A DNA stretch of 26,158 nucleotides, from positions 1 through 26,158 of the forward strand of contig CALCKS010000088.1 of NCBI GenBank assembly GCA_937965895.1. Direction: 5' to 3'. Origin of the DNA: an uncultured Campylobacter sp. GTDB taxonomy: Bacteria > Campylobacterota > Campylobacteria > Campylobacterales > Campylobacteraceae. Position 1 is the first letter of the stretch. Every line of letters begins with the position of its first letter. Positions 21,490-26,158 of the stretch are shown here, in pieces. The translations under genes and the position numbers were made by a program. The notes beneath the pieces were generated by a model, which worked only from the letters and a program-made list of their open reading frames with translations, was not told the DNA's origin and made no database searches.

Positions 21490-23556
21490 TCATAAATTGT
21501 TGTTTATGATTCTTTGGGCTTCTTTGATGTACTCTTTAGAAGCGTCGAGTCTTTGTTTTGTATATTTAAAGCCGTGCATACCCCATGAGCCGTCTTTTTG
21601 TAGCAAGTCAACTGTGTCTTGCGCTTTTTCGATTAGCTCATAAACTCTTGTCTTATCGCTAGGGCTTAGTTTCTTAGTTTCTAAGATAGCGTAAAGTCCC
21701 TCGATACCGATTTTGACTTGAGAGAAGTCGTTTTTAACAGGGGTTTGCCATCCCATTACTTCGTCGTAAACCTGTTTTTGATTCTTGAAGTGTAGGGTAG
21801 GTTTTAGCTCAGATAGTACAGGGCTGTGGCAGCCTTTAGTATCTTGCATATCTTTATCCGCCCAAGATGTTCTAGCGCACGCCCACATTAGGTCAACGAA
21901 GTTGTGTCCGTTTTTATCTCTTTGGAAGTGCCAATCTTTAGCGTCTCTTGGTCCTTTAGCAGCATCGCCCGCAACTAGAGATTTTCTAGCAGGATCTACG
22001 TCGATCTTCCAGATGTGAGATCTTCTTTGAGTATCAAATCCCGCATTGTCTTGGAACTGGATAGCGTAGAAGTTCTCGCAGCTCATCATGAACGGCATAT
22101 GGCAAGATGCGCAAGTGTTGTCTTTGTGCGTATCGGCTCTTGAAGCGATATATGCTTGCTCTTTGTGGCAATCTTGACAATCTTTTCTGATTTTTGGTTT
22201 AGTGTAAAGCGCACTTAGGTAGCCTTGCTCTGAGTTATAGTTTATGCCTTTGATAGTCTTATCGCCTACAACCGGACCTGTGTTATCGTGAGGATCGTGG
22301 CAAGTGGTGCAGCGCATGCCTTTATCGTAGTGAGCGGTAAAGTATGATTGTGAACCCTCAGATCCGCATCCTGGTCCCATTGATTTAAATTTAGAGCTTA
22401 GAGATAGGTCAAGCTTGCCTTGGTTTAGAGGATTGGCTCTAGCTAGGTCTGGGCTGTAGTTAAATCTTTGGTGACAGCGTTCACAGTTTGATGTTCTAAA
22501 GTTTGTAGCTCCGTCAAGGTGACCGCCGGCTCCGTGACACTCCTCACAGCTTACGCCTTTAGAGATAGTGTGCTTTTGAAGCTCTTTGGCATTACCAAGA
22601 GCCGCATAGAACTCTTTCTTAGTTTTAAAGTCAAATTTGAACGGGTGGCAAACTTCGCAGTAAGAGCCGTTTGCTTGGAAGAACATTGACTTTTTGTATT
22701 TAGCCGCGTACGAGGCTAGACCTCTGACGTATCCGCCGTTATCGCCGTAATCAGCTAGAGTTTCTGGGAAATCAGGAACGAAATCTTTGATTTTCTTAAC
22801 TGTTTCAGGAGTTAAATTTAACGCCCAAGTTCTTTGGAACTGGTTACCGCCCGCTACGATCTGACCCGTGCCGTCTCGTAGCAAACCGCCCTCTACGTGG
22901 TAAGTTCCTCGCAAAAGCCACGCGTCTACGTAGCCGAATTTGGTTCTTAGGTGTCCTACGGTCGCGTAAATAACGTCCGGAGTAATACCTTGAGGCAAGA
23001 TAGACGCAGTATCCGGGCTAAATACCGGATCGGTTAGGTTGTTGTTAACCTCTGGGTGCTCGCCAGGGAAGCGGATAGTAGTGGCGTGGCGCGATCTGCT
23101 CCATACTTCGTACTGCGCAGGGTGGCACTCGCCGCACTTTTCGGATCCTACGAATTTGTTAGGAAACTGCAAAGACGAACCCGCAGGTATCCTATACATC
23201 ATAGAGCTGTAGCCTTTACCGCCGTCTCTTTTACTAGCTTTTGACATGTCAAAGCCGTGACCTTCGGCAAGCCACTCAAGTCCACGGTCGTGAACATCTA
23301 GTTTACCGACTGTTTTACCGCCGTATTTTGTGAAAATCGGGTGGTTTTTAAACAGCCACTCATACATCTCTTGCTCTTCTACGATGTAGTCTTGCAAGGA
23401 TATTACGCCTCTGGTTTGAAGCGTACCTTTTGGGTTTGCTATGACGTCTCGCGCTTGTTGAGACATCTGCATGTTGTGTTCTTCGCAACAGGCTTGCGAT
23501 GCGAAGACGCTAACGCCCATAAGCAAACCTAATAAGGTTTTACTTAAATTCCTCAT
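21490..23556 (-). CDS. mccA: Octaheme cytochrome c sulfite reductase MccA (heme-copper enzyme)
   Basis: Terminal periplasmic reductase that reduces sulfite to sulfide with six electrons. The 688 residues have a signal peptide (residues about 1-22) and seven CXXCH motifs: C141-H145, C300-H304, C337-H341, C358-H362, C416-H420, C460-H464 and C482-H486. An eighth, CX15CH, runs from C560 to C576-H577, the defining feature of MccA. Two cysteines outside heme motifs, C397 (GPGCGSEG) and C493 (MMSCENF), are 96 residues apart. This is the same spacing as the Cu(I) ligands C399 and C495 that I recall for the Wolinella enzyme. A CC pair at 23-24 by the cleavage site is unexplained. The strong ribosome site AAGGAGG precedes the ATG. 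Confidence 0.97.
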   Translation of the reverse strand: MRNLSKTLLGLLMGVSVFASQACCEEHNMQMSQQARDVIANPKGTLQTRGVISLQDYIVEEQEMYEWLFKNHPIFTKYGGKTVGKLDVHDRGLEWLAEGHGFDMSKASKRDGGKGYSSMMYRIPAGSSLQFPNKFVGSEKCGECHPAQYEVWSRSRHATTIRFPGEHPEVNNNLTDPVFSPDTASILPQGITPDVIYATVGHLRTKFGYVDAWLLRGTYHVEGGLLRDGTGQIVAGGNQFQRTWALNLTPETVKKIKDFVPDFPETLADYGDNGGYVRGLASYAAKYKKSMFFQANGSYCEVCHPFKFDFKTKKEFYAALGNAKELQKHTISKGVSCEECHGAGGHLDGATNFRTSNCERCHQRFNYSPDLARANPLNQGKLDLSLSSKFKSMGPGCGSEGSQSYFTAHYDKGMRCTTCHDPHDNTGPVVGDKTIKGINYNSEQGYLSALYTKPKIRKDCQDCHKEQAYIASRADTHKDNTCASCHMPFMMSCENFYAIQFQDNAGFDTQRRSHIWKIDVDPARKSLVAGDAAKGPRDAKDWHFQRDKNGHNFVDLMWACARTSWADKDMQDTKGCHSPVLSELKPTLHFKNQKQVYDEVMGWQTPVKNDFSQVKIGIEGLYAILETKKLSPSDKTRVYELIEKAQDTVDLLQKDGSWGMHGFKYTKQRLDASKEYIKEAQRIINNNL

Positions 23557-23601
23557 TGCGCCCTCCTTATAAATTTTGGATCTAAAATCAAAAAGATTTC
23601 A

Positions 23602-23641
23602 TACTGATAATGCTATCGTAAAAAGGGGGCGAAAAAAGGGG
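23602..23641 (-). promoter_or_regulatory. Candidate MccR operator upstream of mccA (direct repeat plus inverted repeat)
   Basis: Leftward, the sequence holds two copies of CCCCTTTTT (complements of 23633-23641 and 23620-23628) 13 bases apart. An imperfect inverted repeat TAC-GATA/TATC-GTA at 23602-23620 overlaps the second copy by one base. Direct repeats about one helical turn apart are typical of OmpR-class regulators such as the one encoded at 25077. The site lies 46-85 bases before the mccA ATG. I could not fix a -10 box. Confidence 0.4.
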
Positions 23642-23653
23642 AAATTTAATAAA

Positions 23654-25093
23654 TTATGAATTTTTAAATTTAATAGTAAATACTACGCCATTATTTATAT
23701 TTTGCGCGTAAATTCGGGCGTTATTTTTTTCGGCTATTACCTTGCTCATATATAGCCCAAGCCCGCTGCCTGATTTTTTTGTAGTAAAATGCGGCTTGAA
23801 AATTTTATTTATCACGCCTTTATCTATATTACCGGCGTTATTTTCGAGCGTTATCGCGCGTTCTCCGTTTTGCAAAAGGGCGGTTATTAAAATTTGCCAT
23901 CGGTTTGCTTGCGCCCGCTCTTGCGGCACGTTTAAAAATGCTTCTTTGGCGTTATTTATAATGTTAATTAAAATTTGAATAAGTTCGTTTATGTTGCCGT
24001 AAAGCGTAAAATTTTCTTTTATTTCGACTTTTACGTCGATGACGTGCTTTTTGAGCGTCGCGTTTAAAATTTTACAAGCCTGTTCTATGGCCTGTTTTAC
24101 GTCAAATTCGCTCTTTGGCATATTTGGATTAAAGAAATTTTTAAAGTCCTCGATAGTGCTGGACATAAATTTGACCTGCTCGTTTGCTTCCTCGATGGCC
24201 TCTTTTAGCCTCTGTTCGCTTAGTTTGCCTCGCTCGGAGTAAAGCTCCAAATTTACCAGAGTCGAGCTGATCTGCGCTAGAGGCTGACGCCACTGGTGCG
24301 AGATATTGCCGATCATTTCGCCCATCGAGGCTAGGCGGCTTTGATTTATCATCAAAAGCTCGTTTTGCATCTTGGTTTTTTCGTTGCCTTTGTGGATTTT
24401 ATAAACGAAAAATAAAAACGCCGCAAAGATCGCCGTGATCGCCACGCCGCTAACGATAAATTCCTGTTTATGATAAAGCAAAATGCTTTTTACCGGGATT
24501 TTAAAGCTCACCATCGCTATCGTGTCGCCGACTTTGCCCTCGAAATTATTTAAATTTCCGTATTGTTCGAGCATTTTTTTAGGCGCGCTATTTATGTTGT
24601 GGCACTCGACGCATGACGGGTGGGAGTTTTTGACAGGAAGGCCTACGAAAAAGTATGAGGCGTTTTGGTCTTTGATTACGTCAGAGTAGACCTCGTATTT
24701 ACCCTCCTTAAATCCTTCTAAAATTTCATTTTCAAATTCCGTGCCCTCGTGTTCGGGATTTAGCGGATTCGTCGCCGTTAGCCTGTAGTCGTAGTTTATG
24801 TTTTTTTTAGCGAGCTGGATTTTGTAAATTTGACGCGTGATGTAGGATGAGGACATGAGTCTGGGGTCAAAAAGGTCTTTGTCTATAGCGCCGTGATCTT
24901 TTAACTCATCTATGAGCGGGCGCTGGACGGTAGAGATGTAGTCGCGTATGCCGTTCATCGCATCTAGCACGTAAACTGCCTCCTGCTTGGCGTCTTTTAG
25001 TGCGAGATCGCGGTAAAAGTTAAAAACCAAAACTGTAATGGCGCCGTACAAAACGACGAGCAGCAGGATGATAAATTTAAATTTGGACTTCAC
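23654..25093 (-). CDS. mccS: Heme-binding sensor histidine kinase MccS
   Basis: Membrane kinase of the two-component pair that should switch on the mcc genes. The 479 residues have TM1 at about 7-27 and a periplasmic sensor domain at about 28-208. That domain carries CVECH at 161-165, a CXXCH heme c motif within a Tll0287-like (DUF3365) domain. TM2 follows at about 212-232, then the kinase core. The H box is SHQWRQPL with H266, the N box NIINNAKEA with N377 and N381, and the G box GSGLGL at 442-447. The start is GTG at 25091-25093, overlapping the regulator gene by 17 bases. Naming follows the Wolinella mccRS arrangement; the signal (sulfite, redox or heme state) is not known from the sequence. 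Confidence 0.88.
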   Translation of the reverse strand: MKSKFKFIILLLVVLYGAITVLVFNFYRDLALKDAKQEAVYVLDAMNGIRDYISTVQRPLIDELKDHGAIDKDLFDPRLMSSSYITRQIYKIQLAKKNINYDYRLTATNPLNPEHEGTEFENEILEGFKEGKYEVYSDVIKDQNASYFFVGLPVKNSHPSCVECHNINSAPKKMLEQYGNLNNFEGKVGDTIAMVSFKIPVKSILLYHKQEFIVSGVAITAIFAAFLFFVYKIHKGNEKTKMQNELLMINQSRLASMGEMIGNISHQWRQPLAQISSTLVNLELYSERGKLSEQRLKEAIEEANEQVKFMSSTIEDFKNFFNPNMPKSEFDVKQAIEQACKILNATLKKHVIDVKVEIKENFTLYGNINELIQILINIINNAKEAFLNVPQERAQANRWQILITALLQNGERAITLENNAGNIDKGVINKIFKPHFTTKKSGSGLGLYMSKVIAEKNNARIYAQNINNGVVFTIKFKNS

Positions 25094-25772
25094 ATAGATA
25101 TCCTACGCCGTATAAATTTCTGATCGTGTCCTTGCCGATTTTTCGGCGCAGTTCTTTTACGATGGTTTTGATGGCTTCTTTGGTCGGCTGTTCAAATTCC
25201 CACATGTAGTCAAACAGCTGCTCGTAAGTGATCGTTTGATTTTTGTTGTTTAAAAAATACTCCAAAAGCTTGCTCTCGCTTTTGGAGAGGCGACAGGCCT
25301 CTTCCTTTATGTATATGATTTTTTTACTAAAGTCGTATTTGAGGTCGTCGTTGATACTAAACATCGGCGTATGATCGATGAGCTCCATCGCGACGTCTTC
25401 TAGCGCTTTTATAAACGTGTCTTTATCGTAGGGCTTTGAGAGATATCTCGTGATCTTTAGCTCGACCGCGCGCCACAGATACTCTTGCTCAGTGTGGCTT
25501 GAGATGATGACGATAGGGATTTTGCGATTTACGGAGCGGATCTTTTTGGCTACCTCTAAACCGTCCATGTGCGGGACGCTGACATCTAGGACGAGCGCGT
25601 CGTATGAGCCGCTCATAGCCTCGTCTAGCGCCTCAATGCCGTCGCTTACGCCTTTTACTTCGGCAAAAAACAGCTCGAGAGAGTCGATCATATTTTTTAA
25701 TATATAAGGTTCATCCTCTAAACAAAGGACTTTTTTATTGGATAAAACGTCTAAAACGGAGTAATCTTGCAT
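25077..25772 (-). CDS. mccR: OmpR-class response regulator MccR
   Basis: DNA-binding regulator expected to act on the mccA promoter about 1.5 kb downstream. The 231 residues have a receiver domain (1-125) with acidic pocket E19, D20, phosphoacceptor D63 (LVLDVSVPHMDG), S91/S92 and K113 (YLSKPYD). A winged-helix domain (about 140-231) follows, with LSKSESKLLEYFL, DYMWEFEQPTKEAIKTIV and RNLYGVGYLCEV. The ATG at 25770-25772 follows GGGAAAAAG. The gene overlaps mccS by 17 bases, so the pair is made together. No clear operator was seen in front of it. Confidence 0.9.
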   Translation of the reverse strand: MQDYSVLDVLSNKKVLCLEDEPYILKNMIDSLELFFAEVKGVSDGIEALDEAMSGSYDALVLDVSVPHMDGLEVAKKIRSVNRKIPIVIISSHTEQEYLWRAVELKITRYLSKPYDKDTFIKALEDVAMELIDHTPMFSINDDLKYDFSKKIIYIKEEACRLSKSESKLLEYFLNNKNQTITYEQLFDYMWEFEQPTKEAIKTIVKELRRKIGKDTIRNLYGVGYLCEVQI

Positions 25773-25911
25773 CTTTTTCCCGTACTAAATTTCGCCGATA
25801 CTAACACAAGCAAGCTTAAAATACTATTTTCAAGGATTGAGATATTAACTATAAAATATAAATTAATCAAAGTTTTTTGATGAAGCAGAATTTGGGGAGA
25901 AATTTCAAAGA

Positions 25912-25987
<76 letters not shown>

Positions 25988-26008
25988 AATCGTCGAAAAG
26001 ATTTTGGA

Positions 26009-26014
26009 ATTATA
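26009..26014 (-). promoter_or_regulatory. -10 box of the tRNA-Ala promoter
   Basis: Leftward the sequence is AATGATATAATTCC with a perfect TATAAT 22 bases before the tRNA 5' end at 25987. Confidence 0.55.
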
Positions 26015-26079
26015 TCATTTTTATCTTACGAAATTTTGAAATTTGACGAAATAAAATAAAATTTTAAGCAAAAATCAGC

Positions 26080-26085
26080 TAGAAT
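26080..26085 (+). promoter_or_regulatory. -10 box of the tRNA-Gly promoter
   Basis: TAGAAT lies 20 bases before the tRNA-Gly 5' end, a fitting distance for a short tRNA leader. It is one mismatch from TATAAT. Confidence 0.45.
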
Positions 26086-26104
26086 CTCATTTTTAAAACA
26101 AAAT

Positions 26105-26158
26105 GCGGGAATAGCTCAGGGGTAGAGCACAACCTTGCCAAGGTTGGGGTCGCGAGTT
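26105..26158 (+). tRNA. tRNA-Gly, anticodon GCC (5' 54 bases, cut by the window edge)
   Basis: GCGGGAATAGCTCAGGGGTAGAGC is the acceptor strand and D arm. CCTTGCCAAGG holds the anticodon GCC, then the variable loop and the start of the T arm (CGCGAGTT). The 3' part is outside the window. Confidence 0.95.

Noticed and set aside
21490..23556. Reading the octaheme protein as nitrite reductase NrfA, hydroxylamine oxidoreductase or tetrathionate reductase
   Set aside because: No CXXCK motif is present, and the CX15CH site, PPIase neighbour and CcsA1 lyase specify MccA.
21488..23556. Lipoprotein anchor for MccA, from the CC pair at residues 23-24
   Set aside because: The residues before the cysteine (S-Q-A) do not form a lipobox, and known MccA is soluble in the periplasm.

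Overview
This window reads as chromosomal DNA of a Campylobacter of the showae/rectus/curvus/concisus type. The basis is proteins that resemble Campylobacter homologues, the conserved Campylobacterota order rsmA - RNase J - kpsF, promoters of the TTTTTG-TATAAT kind, and the constant recurrence of the word AAATTTG. I have not compared it with any genome, so the species is not fixed.

Left part (1-5524), housekeeping. The 5' two thirds of purB runs off the left edge and diverges from an RluA-type pseudouridine synthase. A broken gene of unknown function (1924-2517) follows. A leftward operon then reads hisF - nucleoside phosphorylase-like gene - rlmN - a 34-aa membrane peptide - a 109-aa orphan, tightly packed with ATGA overlaps. 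Two perfect 16-bp parS palindromes (TGTTCCACGTGGAACA) lie inside coding sequence at 1678-1693 and 4321-4336. This suggests an origin-proximal ParB-binding region.

Middle (5525-10794). A rightward operon holds rsmA, RNase J, kpsF and rluB (rRNA modification, RNA decay, Kdo precursor synthesis). It is preceded by an unusually structured leader. Between rluB and the next locus lies a 66-codon start-less gene remnant and a large inverted repeat.

Right part (10795-25772), the main interest. This is a leftward locus for dissimilatory sulfite respiration of the Wolinella mcc / Shewanella sir type. Response regulator mccR and sensor kinase mccS (with a periplasmic CXXCH heme motif) come first. Next are mccA (octaheme sulfite reductase with seven CXXCH, one CX15CH and both copper-ligand cysteines), mccB (FKBP isomerase), mccC (4x[4Fe-4S] protein with Tat signal), mccD (NrfD-type quinol dehydrogenase) and ccsA1 (the dedicated heme lyase for the CX15CH heme). 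A nearly gap-free tail follows: a Cys-rich Sel1-repeat protein, a tandem-NosL protein, a 62-aa membrane peptide, an FtsX-type permease, its LolD-like ATPase, an eight-TM protein with CPYC, and a second NosL-like protein. I infer that this tail assembles the heme-copper active site. It is the least described part of the window.

Right end. tRNA-Ala(GGC) on the minus strand and the first 54 bases of tRNA-Gly(GCC) on the plus strand diverge from a short promoter region. I saw no rRNA, CRISPR array, insertion sequence or prophage.
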